36,170 bases of DNA from Hugenholtzia roseola DSM 9546 (GCF_000422585.1 NZ_AUGI01000058.1:1-36170); one strand, 5' to 3'. Numbered from the stretch's first letter, positions 22,684 to 31,249 are shown. The notes: a model not told the origin generated them from the letters alone. Numbers and translations are program-made.

Positions 22684-23271
22684 ATGGTTGATGCCCAAAT
22701 TTTGGAACAATTTAAAGAGCCAGCTTCGCGTGCCGCCGCTTTTCGCACTTTGGTAGAAACCTACCAAACGCGCCTTTACGCGCATCTGCGAAGGATTTTG
22801 GGCAATCACGACGATACAGATGATGTTTTGCAAGAAACTTTTATCAAAGTTTGGCGCAATTTGGCACAATTTGAAGGCAAATCAAGCCTTTATACTTGGC
22901 TCTATCGCATTGCTACCCACGAGGCACTTCGCTTTTTGGCACAACAAAAGAAAAAGCGTTTTTGGTTTTCTTTTCAAAGTCAGCAAAAGCAGGCTCTTAG
23001 TTTTGAGAACGCCTCCTTTTTTGCCCTTTCGCAGGGGCAGGCGCAAAGTTTGGTCTTAGATGAGGCGCGAATTGGGCAGATGTTGGCAGATGCCATCGCG
23101 ACCCTACCAGAAAAGCAGCGGATTGTCTTTCTGATGCGCTATTACGACGAAACGCCCTACGAGGAAATGTCGCAAATCCTCGATACCTCTGTGGGCGCAC
23201 TCAAAGCCTCCTATCATCAGGCTGCCAAAAAAATTACGCGATTTGTGTCTATTGATTTGGAAAATCTATAA
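22684..23271 (+). CDS. ECF-type RNA polymerase sigma factor
   Basis: I use the ATG at 22684 (MVDAQILEQF); a TTG at 22663 is in frame but lies in the promoter. The 195-residue protein has region 2 (ETYQTRLYAHLRRIL, DDTDDVLQETFIKVWRNL, SLYTWLYRIATHEALRFL) and region 4 (LPEKQRIVFLMRYYDETPYE, EMSQILDTSVGALKASYHQA), with a linker lacking region 3. It directs RNA polymerase to a regulon not visible here. The next gene encodes a single-span membrane protein that is probably its anti-sigma factor, and a Spy-like periplasmic protein follows, so an envelope-stress circuit is likely. Confidence 0.92.
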   Translation: MVDAQILEQFKEPASRAAAFRTLVETYQTRLYAHLRRILGNHDDTDDVLQETFIKVWRNLAQFEGKSSLYTWLYRIATHEALRFLAQQKKKRFWFSFQSQQKQALSFENASFFALSQGQAQSLVLDEARIGQMLADAIATLPEKQRIVFLMRYYDETPYEEMSQILDTSVGALKASYHQAAKKITRFVSIDLENL

Positions 23272-23281
23272 AAAAATTGAT

Positions 23282-23731
23282 ATGAAAAAAAAGAAAATAC
23301 AAATTCCGATAGAAACGCCCGATGGTTATTTTGAAGCGTTGCCCGATTTGATTTTGGCGCGTGTAAAAGAGCTACCCCAAGCGGAAAAAACAGAAGGCGA
23401 GGGCGTGCTTTTAAAAAATAAAACCTTCAAAATCAAGACCTTATGGACTTTGGCAGGTGCAGTCGCTGCCACGTTGCTTCTCTTTCTAAGCCTCTGGACA
23501 TTGCGCCCCACTCCGCCTGCCACTCAAAATAGTTTTGCCTTAGAAGCACATTTGGCAGAAATTCCAACAGAGGCGATTGCACAATATTTGGCGCAAGACG
23601 AGGAACTTACTGCCCTTGAAGTTGGCGTTTATTTTCCCGAAGAAACCCAACTTTACCCAAGCAGCCAACTAAGCAAAGATTTAAACAATAGCGAAACCAT
23701 TGAGCTATTGTTGGAAGAAGACGATTATTAA
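23282..23731 (+). CDS. Putative anti-sigma factor, single-span membrane protein
   Basis: Starting at the ATG at 23282, 10 bp after the sigma stop, gives 149 residues: a basic N-terminus with PIETPDGYFEALPD, a pattern common in Bacteroidota proteins that follow ECF sigma genes, a membrane helix at about 53-74 (LWTLAGAVAATLLLFLSLW) and an acidic outer tail ending NSETIELLLEEDDY. The N-terminal part would hold the sigma factor at the membrane. No zinc-binding HxxxCxxC motif is present, so it is not a ZAS-type anti-sigma factor. The assignment rests mainly on gene order. Confidence 0.65.
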   Translation: MKKKKIQIPIETPDGYFEALPDLILARVKELPQAEKTEGEGVLLKNKTFKIKTLWTLAGAVAATLLLFLSLWTLRPTPPATQNSFALEAHLAEIPTEAIAQYLAQDEELTALEVGVYFPEETQLYPSSQLSKDLNNSETIELLLEEDDY

Positions 23732-23750
23732 CATCTTAATACAAAACGAC

Positions 23751-24251
23751 ATGAAAACATACACTTTCAACACTTCTTTTATCCTTTCAAAAGGGATTCT
23801 TGTATCGCTTTTCTTTTTTTTAGCCTACTTCGCCCCACTGCAAGCGCAAGAGGAAGATGATGATTTTGCGCCGCAGGGCGAAATAGACGAGCGGATTCGC
23901 GCCTTGCAAGTAGGCATGCTCACACAGGAAATGGAACTGACCGCCGCCCAAGCAGAAAAGTTTTTCCCACTCCACCAAACCTATCAAAAGGAAAAGATGG
24001 AACTCAAAAAGAGCATCAAAGGCTTACACAAGCAGGTCATGCGAGAAACAGACGAGGCAAAAGCCGATGAACTCATGCAAAAAACGTTTCTTTTGAAAGA
24101 AAAAGAATTAGAGTTAGAAAAGAAATATTATCAACAATTTAAAAAGGTCATTACCGTCCGACAGATTGCAAAAATGCACCGCGCAGAGCGCAAGCTCAAA
24201 AGGCTATTGCTCGAACGCATGTCTGAACACAAGGGCGGACACAGACCTTAG
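23751..24251 (+). CDS. Periplasmic Spy/CpxP-like protein
   Basis: From the ATG at 23751 the 166-residue product has a signal peptide (SKGILVSLFFFLAYFAPLQA, cut before QEE) and an all-helical, highly charged mature part with an LTQEMELTAAQAEKFFPLHQ segment, similar to the LTxxQ motif of Spy/CpxP proteins, and long helices rich in K and E. Such proteins bind unfolded proteins or metals in the periplasm. The gene follows the anti-sigma gene by 19 bp and is likely in the same operon, so it could be the sensor of the circuit. Unlike E. coli Spy it has only one clear LTxxQ-like motif. Confidence 0.65.
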   Translation: MKTYTFNTSFILSKGILVSLFFFLAYFAPLQAQEEDDDFAPQGEIDERIRALQVGMLTQEMELTAAQAEKFFPLHQTYQKEKMELKKSIKGLHKQVMRETDEAKADELMQKTFLLKEKELELEKKYYQQFKKVITVRQIAKMHRAERKLKRLLLERMSEHKGGHRP

Positions 24252-24310
24252 AATATGTTACAATTTAAGCTATTCTCTTTGTTTTAAATATTTATCTATC
24301 ACCTCTAACC

Positions 24311-24907
24311 TTTATCTTTTCAAAAAACCATATTCATAAATTTTAGGCTCAATCTTTTGCGCTAATAAGTTTAGTTTTTCCTTTAAATCAGAAAGCAAGT
24401 TAGTGTAAATAGCATCTTCACTTCGCGATTGCATGCGACCTTGCAAGTTTTTACCCTGAAAATGCAACTTTATATCGTAAAAAGAAGCATTGGGGTCGGC
24501 TTGCGGTTGTGCATGATAGTATTGCCAAAGTGCTTTGCCTGCTGCAAAAACGGCTTGCGAGGCAACTGAAAAATCGAGTGGCGTAGTTCTGTTTTTTTCA
24601 CTTTCTAATAAATTTCCGTTGCCTTCTATTTTTAATTTTCCTTTGATAAAATCTGTCATAAAATTACTTTTAAATTTAGTACGTGCATTTACTTCCGACT
24701 CCGTAAAAGGTATCCAATAATTGATGCCTCCTCTTACACTGATGCGATTCTGCCCATGAAAAAGGGCAAAAGTGAGGCAATCATTTTGGAAAAGTTCATC
24801 TTTTTCCCATTTTTTGTTAGGAAAAAGAAACTGGTCGCGGTCGTTAAGCCAAGTTGCGGGAAGACAATGGCGAACGGCGAGGTAGATGCTCATTTTCATT
24901 ACGTTAT
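24311..24907. repeat. 597-bp direct repeat, copy 2 (3' part of the methyltransferase genes)
   Basis: Matches 25861-26457 with about nine differences by eye (around 98.5 % identity) and no length change. Codes for the shared C-terminal part of the two methyltransferase genes from VMKMSIYLAVRHCLPATWLN to the end. Confidence 0.9.
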
Positions 24908-25859
24908 ATTTATTTATTAAAAACTTAGTCATACTACTTTCACCCGAACTCTCGATAAAAACCATACTCTGGTGCTGAAAATCATGTCCTCGATAGTGCA
25001 AGTAGCCAATGCTACCATTGGTCTTGCTTTGAAATTCGCTTATCCAAGTGTTAATATAATTTTCTTCTTCGTAAGAACAAAGCATTTTTTCACCTATTAT
25101 TGTAGCTTTTCTGTCATAAATAGTTGCGGCAATATGACTAAAACGCTCTCTTTTTGCAGTGTTCCAGATTTTAAAACCAATCGGAAACTTGCCTTTTACA
25201 TTGTCGAAGGTTTGAGAATGGACGATAAAACACTTTTCTAACTTTGCAAGAAAATGACTTCTAAAATTAGAAAAGTTGGGAGCTTGCAACACTTTGAGCT
25301 TTGAGAACTCTGCAATAATGCAGTCTGGAATTTCCTCATAAATTCTTATTAAAAACTGTGCAAAAAGTTCAAAAGATGATTTTTTTAAGACTTCTTGATA
25401 TTTTATTTGTGTTTTTGTTTGGCTTAAATCTTCTTTGTAGGATTTTTTAAGAAGATTTGACTTGCTTGTATGCTCCGCATACGGCGGATTGATATAAATA
25501 ATTAACTTTTTCCGCTTTTCGGGTTCTTCTATGATGTCGCGCAAACCTTCTGGTAGTTTTTTGAAATCATCATTTAAAAAATCAAATTGAAAAACTTGGT
25601 CTTCCAATAAATTTGCTCCATTTTTGATGCGGTCGTGCATGACATCTACATCTTGCTTGTCCAAAGTAGATGCCCAAATGTGGTACTTATTAGTCAAACC
25701 TGTTAACAAATTGCCCGTCCCTGCCGCACAATCCCACACAAAATACTCGTCCTGCCAATCCTGACCAAAAGCAGCAGCCAAATAGTGTTGCGAAGTTTCT
25801 ACCCAAATTTGGGGGGTATAAAATGCACCTTTGCGTTCTTTTTCTATTCTATTTTCCAT
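24312..25859 (-). CDS. N6-adenine DNA methyltransferase, nuclease-less paralogue of the upstream RM protein
   Basis: 515 residues: a gamma-type N6-adenine methyltransferase core with motif I (WDCAAGTGN, Asp43) and motif IV NPPY (124-127), then a middle block and a C-terminal part. The core (from FYTPQIWVETSQ) and the C-terminus (from VMKMSIYLAVRH) are almost identical to the upstream RM protein; the middle (about 130-317) is quite different, which is where such enzymes recognise DNA. The N-terminal endonuclease domain is missing. It starts 2 bp after the upstream stop, so the two are co-translated. It either methylates a second site or the other strand, or it serves as a store of an alternative specificity block. 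Confidence 0.88.
   Translation of the reverse strand: MENRIEKERKGAFYTPQIWVETSQHYLAAAFGQDWQDEYFVWDCAAGTGNLLTGLTNKYHIWASTLDKQDVDVMHDRIKNGANLLEDQVFQFDFLNDDFKKLPEGLRDIIEEPEKRKKLIIYINPPYAEHTSKSNLLKKSYKEDLSQTKTQIKYQEVLKKSSFELFAQFLIRIYEEIPDCIIAEFSKLKVLQAPNFSNFRSHFLAKLEKCFIVHSQTFDNVKGKFPIGFKIWNTAKRERFSHIAATIYDRKATIIGEKMLCSYEEENYINTWISEFQSKTNGSIGYLHYRGHDFQHQSMVFIESSGESSMTKFLINKYNVMKMSIYLAVRHCLPATWLNDRDQFLFPNKKWEKDELFQNDCLTFALFHGQNRISVRGGINYWIPFTESEVNARTKFKSNFMTDFIKGKLKIEGNGNLLESEKNRTTPLDFSVASQAVFAAGKALWQYYHAQPQADPNASFYDIKLHFQGKNLQGRMQSRSEDAIYTNLLSDLKEKLNLLAQKIEPKIYEYGFLKR
25473..25818. repeat. 346-bp direct repeat, copy 2 (methyltransferase core)
   Basis: Matches 27017-27362 with about ten differences by eye (about 97 %) and the same length. 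It codes for the catalytic core from TPQIWVETSQ to NPPYAE. Together with 24311-24907 it brackets the divergent block 24908-25472. Confidence 0.9.
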
Positions 25860-25860
25860 T

Positions 25861-26457
25861 TTTATCTTTTCAAAAAACCATATTCATAAATTTTAGGCTC
25901 AATATTTTGCGCTAATAAGTTTAGTTTTTCCTTTAAATCAGAAAGCAAGTTGGTGTAAATAGCATCTTCACTTCGCGATTGCATGCGACCTTGCAAGTTT
26001 TTACCCTGAAAATGTAACTTTATATCGTAAAAAGAAGCATTGGGGTCGGCTTGCGGTTGTGCATGATAGTATTGCCAAAGTGCTTTGCCTGCTGCAAAAA
26101 CGGCTTGCGAGGCAACTGAAAAATCGAGTGGCGTAGTTCTGTTTTTTTCACTTTCTAATAAATTTCCGTTGCCTTCTATTTTTAATTTTCCTTTGATAAA
26201 ATCTGTCATAAAATTACTTTTAAATTTGGTACGTGCATTTACTTCTGATTCCGTAAAAGGTATCCAATAATTGATGCCTCCTTTTACGCTGATGCGATTC
26301 TGCCCATGAAAAAGGGCAAAAGTGAGGCAATCATTTTGGAAAAGTTCATCTTTTTCCCATTTTTTGTTAGGAAAAAGAAACTGGTCGCGGTCGTTAAGCC
26401 AAGTTGCGGGAAGGCAATGGCGAACGGCGAGGTAGATGCTCATTTTCATTACGTTAT
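25861..26457. repeat. 597-bp direct repeat, copy 1
   Basis: Partner of 24311-24907. Sequence identity stops abruptly after ACGTTAT at 26457, where the specificity block of the long RM gene begins. Confidence 0.9.
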
Positions 26458-28279
26458 TGGGCGTAATTTTAGTGGTGCGCGACTCTTTCAAATCGCTCTC
26501 TTTGGGCTGATTCGTAAAAAATACGCCTGTATTTGCTTGAAAATCGGGACCGACAAAACGCAAATAACCAATAATTTGCTGATTGCTATAATATTGACGC
26601 AACCAATCATTGATAACCTTTCCTTTTTTTACTGCGACAAAGGTCTTTTGCCCCTCCGTTTTGCCTGTATTATCAAAAACATCACACTTAACTTTTGTAA
26701 TTTCTTTTTTCTGACTTAAATCCCAAATTAAAAAACCAATAGGAAAATTACCTTTTACATTATCAAAAGAATTTGCCCTACAAATAAATCCTGCTTTGTA
26801 ACCTGCCTGAAAATAAGTGCGAAACTTAGAAAAATTAGAAGCCGTAACGTATTTGAGTTTGCTAAAAGCCGCCAACTTCGCATCAGGAATTTCTTGATAC
26901 ACACGCGCAAAGAACTGTGAAAATAGCTCATTTACTGCAAAACTTATGGTATCTTTAAATTGTGTATAAGTCTTTGTAGCACTTACTCCCTCTTTATTTT
27001 TGCCATATTTCGCCGCCTCCGCATACGGCGGATTGATATAAATAATTAACTTTTTGCGCTTTTCGGGGTCTTCTATGATGTCGCGCAAACCCTCTGGTAG
27101 TTTTTTGAAATCATCATTTAAGAAATCAAATTGAAAAACTTGGTCTTCCAATAAATTTGCCCCATTTTTGATGCGGTCGTGCATGACATCTACATCTTGC
27201 TTATCCAAAGTAGATGCCCAAATGTGATATTTATTAGTCAAACCTGTTAATAAATTGCCTGTCCCTGCCGCACAATCCCACACAAAATACTCGTCCTGCC
27301 AATCCTGACCAAAAGCAGCAGCCAAATAGTGTTGCGAAGTTTCTACCCAAATTTGGGGGGTAAAAAAACTGCCCTTGCGCTCACGCACATCTTGTGGCAC
27401 AAGCAAATCTCTACGCTCGACGATATAATCCCAATACTCCTTCTGCGGCGGACGCTCGTATTTGTTCCAAAATTGCGTGTGTGCCTTTTGCTTGTCAGCA
27501 AAAAAAGTACGTGTTAGGTCGAACATGCCCATTTCATTGAGCTTGCGGGCTAATTCGTAATGGTCTTTTTGTAAGACAACATAGAGTTTTTCTTTTAAAG
27601 TTTGATTTTCTTTGGAAAGCAAATCCGCAAGATAGAAATCGCCATCGATAATTCCATTTTTTTTGGCAATGTCCCAATTAACGGCAATGGTAGGCTTGAC
27701 AGTTTGCAGCCATTTCGTATAAATAACTAAAAAGTTGTTTTTATCAATTTGTACTTTCGTAAAACTATTTTCGCCAATAACAAAGTTGTGTTTGATAAAA
27801 TGACGCAATTCCTCATCTTCTTTTTCAAATGAAAAAAGGAGGGCATTTTTATCGATAACTTCTTTTACTTTTTCAAAAATTTGTTTAAATTCTTTTGTTT
27901 CATAGTTGGAAGGCGCGACGTTCCAATTAAAATCGTTCTGATAAAAAACGTCCTGAATGTGGCTATAAGGAATGAAAGCTATCTTTTCAGCATCAAACGC
28001 ACCCAAAAAAGAGGCAGGCAAAAAGGCATCAAAAGTTCGTGCCTTTCCAATGGTCAGGACTAACTGTGTGATAGATTTATAGAGGTCGGAAGTACCCTTT
28101 TTGGCTTCCGCCCAAAGAAAAGAGGGCAGGTCTTCGGGCAAAAGTCCAAGCTGAGGGGAGCGAGGCAGACCTACGCAAAAATCGATATTGCCGATAATGC
28201 GAGCGCAATCGTAGGCAGCAAAATAATCTTGCCCTACTCTGATTTTGAGTTCTTCTTCTCTTAGGTTGGCGTATTTCAT
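25862..28279 (-). CDS. Type IIG-like restriction endonuclease/methyltransferase
   Basis: Starting at the ATG at 28279 (a TTG start at 28312 is possible) gives 805 residues. The N-terminal domain has a PD-(D/E)xK nuclease pattern: Asp33 (GNIDFCVG) and Glu58-x-Lys60 (LWAEAKKG). A helical spacer follows (about 120-300), then the methyltransferase core with motif I DCAAGTGN (335-342) and NPPY (416-419), a middle specificity block (422 to about 608) and a conserved C-terminus. This order (nuclease, helical connector, N6-adenine methylase, recognition region in one chain) is that of type IIG enzymes such as the Eco57I group. It would cut near unmethylated sites and protect its own. The methylase-only copy follows in the same operon; pyrE lies upstream with its own control. 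Confidence 0.87.
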   Translation of the reverse strand: MKYANLREEELKIRVGQDYFAAYDCARIIGNIDFCVGLPRSPQLGLLPEDLPSFLWAEAKKGTSDLYKSITQLVLTIGKARTFDAFLPASFLGAFDAEKIAFIPYSHIQDVFYQNDFNWNVAPSNYETKEFKQIFEKVKEVIDKNALLFSFEKEDEELRHFIKHNFVIGENSFTKVQIDKNNFLVIYTKWLQTVKPTIAVNWDIAKKNGIIDGDFYLADLLSKENQTLKEKLYVVLQKDHYELARKLNEMGMFDLTRTFFADKQKAHTQFWNKYERPPQKEYWDYIVERRDLLVPQDVRERKGSFFTPQIWVETSQHYLAAAFGQDWQDEYFVWDCAAGTGNLLTGLTNKYHIWASTLDKQDVDVMHDRIKNGANLLEDQVFQFDFLNDDFKKLPEGLRDIIEDPEKRKKLIIYINPPYAEAAKYGKNKEGVSATKTYTQFKDTISFAVNELFSQFFARVYQEIPDAKLAAFSKLKYVTASNFSKFRTYFQAGYKAGFICRANSFDNVKGNFPIGFLIWDLSQKKEITKVKCDVFDNTGKTEGQKTFVAVKKGKVINDWLRQYYSNQQIIGYLRFVGPDFQANTGVFFTNQPKESDLKESRTTKITPNNVMKMSIYLAVRHCLPATWLNDRDQFLFPNKKWEKDELFQNDCLTFALFHGQNRISVKGGINYWIPFTESEVNARTKFKSNFMTDFIKGKLKIEGNGNLLESEKNRTTPLDFSVASQAVFAAGKALWQYYHAQPQADPNASFYDIKLHFQGKNLQGRMQSRSEDAIYTNLLSDLKEKLNLLAQNIEPKIYEYGFLKR
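27017..27362. repeat. 346-bp direct repeat, copy 1
   Basis: Partner of 25473-25818. Identity ends within TTTGGGGGGTA at 27362, exactly where the long gene continues into its helical spacer and nuclease domain. Confidence 0.9.
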
Positions 28280-28309
28280 AGAAAGTGATTTTGCAGCGAA
28301 CTTACTTTG

Positions 28310-28317
28310 CAAATTTA
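28310..28317 (-). promoter_or_regulatory. -7 box of the RM operon
   Basis: Reading leftwards TAAATTTG matches TAnnTTTG, 30 bases before the ATG at 28279. It overlaps the alternative TTG start at 28312, which supports the ATG. A TTTG lies 24 bases further upstream, longer than the usual spacing. Confidence 0.4.
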
Positions 28318-28395
28318 CAAAATATTAAGCAAAAAGCCTATCAAAAACAAACAACAGAGATATTTAACGGCTCTATGTTGACGTTGTGTTCAGAC

Positions 28396-28417
28396 GCGCG
28401 AAGCTGGAACTTCGCAC
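28396..28417. terminator. Hairpin of the GCGCGAAG family after pyrE
   Basis: Arms GCGCGAAG / CTTCGCAC around CTGGAA; one pair is lost compared with the copies near 6186 and 6284. A second inverted repeat (AACTTTG-GGG-CAAAGTT, 28423-28439) follows. Together they lie between the pyrE stop (28471) and the RM promoter and probably end pyrE transcription on the minus strand. Confidence 0.45.
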
Positions 28418-28470
28418 TACCCAACTTTGGGGCAAAGTTCCAACTTGGCGTTTTTTAGGGTCGGAAAGCC

Positions 28471-29100
28471 TTACTTCCACTTTTCGGGCGCATTGCGCCA
28501 TTCTTGCAGCGTGGCTAATTCCTCCTCCTGAATGTACTCTTTTCTAAGGGCTTCGGTGAGCAAAGCCGTATAATTGGAAAGGGTATAGAAAGGGACGTTT
28601 GCCGCTTCGAAGGCTTCTTTGGCAAGGGGAAAACCATAGCTAAAAATGGCAATCATACCCAAGACCTCGACTCCTTCGCTGCGCAAAACCTCGAGGGCAG
28701 CAAGCGAACTTTTGCCTGTGGAAATCAAATCTTCTAAGACGACTACTTTTTGTCCCTTTTCGTATTTGCCCTCAATTTGGCTCTTTGTGCCATGCGATTT
28801 AGGGGCAGGGCGAACATAAAGCAAAGGCAATTCGAGGGCATCTGCTACTAAGGCTGCCTGCGGAATCCCTGCTGTCGCAACCCCTGCCACTGCTTGGGCT
28901 TGTGCAAAATGCGTCTGCAAGAGTGCTACCAGTGCTTCTTTGATTTGGGTGCGAAGGGTAGGATAAGAAAGCGTAAGGCGGTTGTCGCAATAAATGGGTG
29001 AAAGCCAGCCCGAAGCCCATTTGAAAGGCTCTTGTGGGCTTAACTTGACTGCGCCAATTTCGAGGAGGGCAGCCGCAATTTCTCTTTCGGTAGTAGTCAT
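28471..29100 (-). CDS. pyrE: Orotate phosphoribosyltransferase
   Basis: Converts orotate and PRPP to orotidine monophosphate, the fifth step of pyrimidine synthesis. The 209-residue protein has the PRPP-binding motif VVVLEDLISTGKSS, the N-terminal FKWASGWLSPIYCDNR substrate segment, and the flexible-loop region RPAPKSHGTKSQIEG with the lysines that contact pyrophosphate. Length is normal. It lies alone on the minus strand and shares its upstream region with purM, which is transcribed the other way, so pyrimidine and purine genes face each other across a 178-bp spacer. Confidence 0.95.
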   Translation of the reverse strand: MTTTEREIAAALLEIGAVKLSPQEPFKWASGWLSPIYCDNRLTLSYPTLRTQIKEALVALLQTHFAQAQAVAGVATAGIPQAALVADALELPLLYVRPAPKSHGTKSQIEGKYEKGQKVVVLEDLISTGKSSLAALEVLRSEGVEVLGMIAIFSYGFPLAKEAFEAANVPFYTLSNYTALLTEALRKEYIQEEELATLQEWRNAPEKWK

Positions 29101-29141
29101 GATAGAATCAAAGTTTAGATAGAAAGGGCATTTTTTCGCGA

Positions 29142-29149
29142 CAAAGATA
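29142..29149 (-). promoter_or_regulatory. -7 box of pyrE
   Basis: Reading leftwards TATCTTTG, an exact TAnnTTTG match 41 bases before the pyrE ATG. No clear -33 box. Confidence 0.4.
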
Positions 29150-29181
29150 CGCTAAAAAATTCCTACTGTTGGTTCTTTTCC

Positions 29182-29189
29182 TATCTTTG
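29182..29189 (+). promoter_or_regulatory. -7 box of the purM operon
   Basis: TATCTTTG, 89 bases before the purM ATG, facing away from the pyrE box 32 bases away. The 80-base leader that follows contains GCCGCTTAGGGCAGGC and AAAAATGCTCTGCTTTTTT, short inverted repeats, but no known riboswitch that I recognise. Confidence 0.4.
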
Positions 29190-29278
29190 CCCCCTGAAAG
29201 CCGCTTAGGGCAGGCAGAGAAAAATGCTCTGCTTTTTTGCATCTCGTTATCTTGATGTTATCTTGAACTTATCCGACT

Positions 29279-30478
29279 ATGAGCCAACGCTACGACCAAA
29301 GAGGCGTTTCTGCCGATAAAACCGACGTACATAACGCCCTAAAAGGCATCGATAAGGGTCTTTTCCCCGACGCTTTTTGCAAAATTATCCCCGACATCTT
29401 GGCAAACGACCCCGCCTACTGCAACATCATGCATGCCGATGGCGCAGGCACGAAATCCTCGCTGGCGTATTTGTATTGGAAAGAAACAGGCGACCTCTCG
29501 GTCTGGAAAGGCATTGCGCAAGATGCTATCGTGATGAATTTAGACGACCTTATTTGTGTAGGCGCAACGGACAACCTGCTTATTTCTTCTACCATTGGGC
29601 GCAATAAAAACTTGGTTTCGGGGGAAGTCATTGCCGCCATTATTCAGGGTACGGAAGAGATTTTAGCCGACTTGCGTCAGGAAGGTATCGGCATTTATAG
29701 CACAGGAGGCGAAACGGCAGATGTAGGCGATTTGGTGCGAACCATTATCGTAGATAGCACCGTTACGGCGCGTTTGGAGCGCAGCAAAGTAGTTACGACT
29801 TCGAATATCAAAGCAGGTGATGTAGTGGTAGGATTTGCTTCTTTTGGAAAGGCAAGTTATGAAAAAGAGTACAATTCGGGTATGGGTAGCAATGGGCTTA
29901 CCTCTGCACGCCATGACGTTTTCAATCGCTACTTAGCCGAAAAATATCCCGAAAGTTACGACCCTGCTGTGCCTTCCTACCTCATCTATGCAGGCAGCCG
30001 AAAACTTACACAAGTGTATGAAAAAATGGCAGTGTATGGCGATAGTAGCATAGACCCTAAAATGGACATAGGCAAACTTGTCCTTTCGCCCACACGCACC
30101 TACGCGCCCCTGATGAAGGCTATCCTTGCCGAACACCGCCCTGCTATCCATGCCGCTATTCATTGTTCGGGTGGCGCACAGACCAAAATTCTGCACTTTT
30201 TAAAACAGTATAAAGTGGTGAAAGACAATCTCTTTGCGCCGCCGCCACTTTTCCGCCTGATTCAAGAAGAAAGTCAAACGGCGTGGCAGGAAATGTACAA
30301 AGTCTTTAATATGGGACACCGCTTAGAAATTTATACCGACCCCAAAACGGCAGAGGCTCTGATACAAATTGCGAAAAGTTTTCAAATCGAGGCTCAAATT
30401 ATTGGCAGGGTAGAAGAAAATCCTACCCCCGAAGTAGAAATTAGGTCTGAATTTGGTAATTTTTCATACACAAAATAG
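29279..30478 (+). CDS. purM: Phosphoribosylformylglycinamidine cyclo-ligase (AIR synthase), Bacteroidota type
   Basis: Closes the imidazole ring in purine synthesis: FGAM and ATP to AIR. The 399-residue protein is longer than E. coli PurM (about 345), as usual in Bacteroidota. Visible signatures are the N-terminal YDQRGVSADKTDVHNAL, the ATP-binding strand MHADGAGTKSSLAY, MNLDDLICVGATD, STGGETADVGDLV, and GLTSARHDVF, which is the glycine-rich loop region. C-terminal ILHFL...YKVFNMGHRLEIY matches the second half of the PurM fold. Cytoplasmic dimer. It is followed after 9 bp by the TIGR02757 gene. Confidence 0.93.
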   Translation: MSQRYDQRGVSADKTDVHNALKGIDKGLFPDAFCKIIPDILANDPAYCNIMHADGAGTKSSLAYLYWKETGDLSVWKGIAQDAIVMNLDDLICVGATDNLLISSTIGRNKNLVSGEVIAAIIQGTEEILADLRQEGIGIYSTGGETADVGDLVRTIIVDSTVTARLERSKVVTTSNIKAGDVVVGFASFGKASYEKEYNSGMGSNGLTSARHDVFNRYLAEKYPESYDPAVPSYLIYAGSRKLTQVYEKMAVYGDSSIDPKMDIGKLVLSPTRTYAPLMKAILAEHRPAIHAAIHCSGGAQTKILHFLKQYKVVKDNLFAPPPLFRLIQEESQTAWQEMYKVFNMGHRLEIYTDPKTAEALIQIAKSFQIEAQIIGRVEENPTPEVEIRSEFGNFSYTK

Positions 30479-30487
30479 CAATTTGGC

Positions 30488-31249
30488 GTGTCTTTTCCTT
30501 CTTTACACGAAATTTTAGAACAAAACTACCAAAAGGCGGCTACCCCCGACTTCATTCCCAACGACCCCATTTTGCTTGCCCACCGTTTTTCTAAAAAACA
30601 GGACATCGAAATTGCGGCTCTCTTTTCTGCAACTTTGGCTTGGGGGCTTCGCAAGACCATTATCGCCAAATGTAGCCTGCTTTTCGAGCGCATGGACAAT
30701 CGCCCACACGATTTTGTACTCCACTACCAAAGCAATGATTTGAAACCCTTAGTAGGCTTTAAACATCGCACCTTTCAGGATACCGACCTTTTCTATTTTT
30801 TAGATTTTTTACAAAGATTCTATCAAAAAAATGATTCTTTGGAAAATCTTTTTGCCGTTGCGCCTTCGGAAAAGACGATAGAAAAGGGCTTGATACGCTT
30901 TCATCAGACCTTCTTTGCGGCAGAATACGCGCCCTTGCGTACCCGAAAACACGTGGCTTCGCCTGCTAAAAAATCGGCGTGCAAAAGACTTAGCATGTTT
31001 TTAAGGTGGCTGGTGCGAAAAGATGCCGTAGATTTGGGCATTTGGAAAAACATTCAGCCACGCCAACTAACTGTTCCCTTAGACGTGCATGTGAGCCGCA
31101 CAGCACGCCATTTAGGGCTGCTCCAACGCCCAAAAGACGATTGGCAGGCAGTTTTAGAACTTACAGAATCGCTCCGTCATTTTGACCCTGACGACCCTAT
31201 TCGCTATGATTTGGCTCTCTTTTCGATGGGCTTGTCGCAAAATAGGTAG
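30488..31249 (+). CDS. TIGR02757 family protein (DUF2400)
   Basis: 253 residues; start is the GTG at 30488, the only reasonable start so close to the purM stop. The protein shows the conserved DPILLAHRF, IEIAALFSATLAWGLRKTII and RPHDFVLHY segments near the N-terminus and SACKRLSMFLRWLVRKDAVDLGIW, in two blocks, then LDVHVSRTARHLGLL and PDDPIRYDLALFSMG at the C-terminus. This is a Bacteroidota-wide family of helical proteins that looks distantly like HhH-GPD DNA glycosylases (an LDVHV-x-R helix with a late Asp), but its function is not known. Co-transcribed with purM. Confidence 0.85.
   Translation: MSFPSLHEILEQNYQKAATPDFIPNDPILLAHRFSKKQDIEIAALFSATLAWGLRKTIIAKCSLLFERMDNRPHDFVLHYQSNDLKPLVGFKHRTFQDTDLFYFLDFLQRFYQKNDSLENLFAVAPSEKTIEKGLIRFHQTFFAAEYAPLRTRKHVASPAKKSACKRLSMFLRWLVRKDAVDLGIWKNIQPRQLTVPLDVHVSRTARHLGLLQRPKDDWQAVLELTESLRHFDPDDPIRYDLALFSMGLSQNR

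Noticed and set aside
29190-29278. Purine riboswitch before purM
   Set aside because: The leader is too short and the conserved three-way junction of purine riboswitches is not seen.
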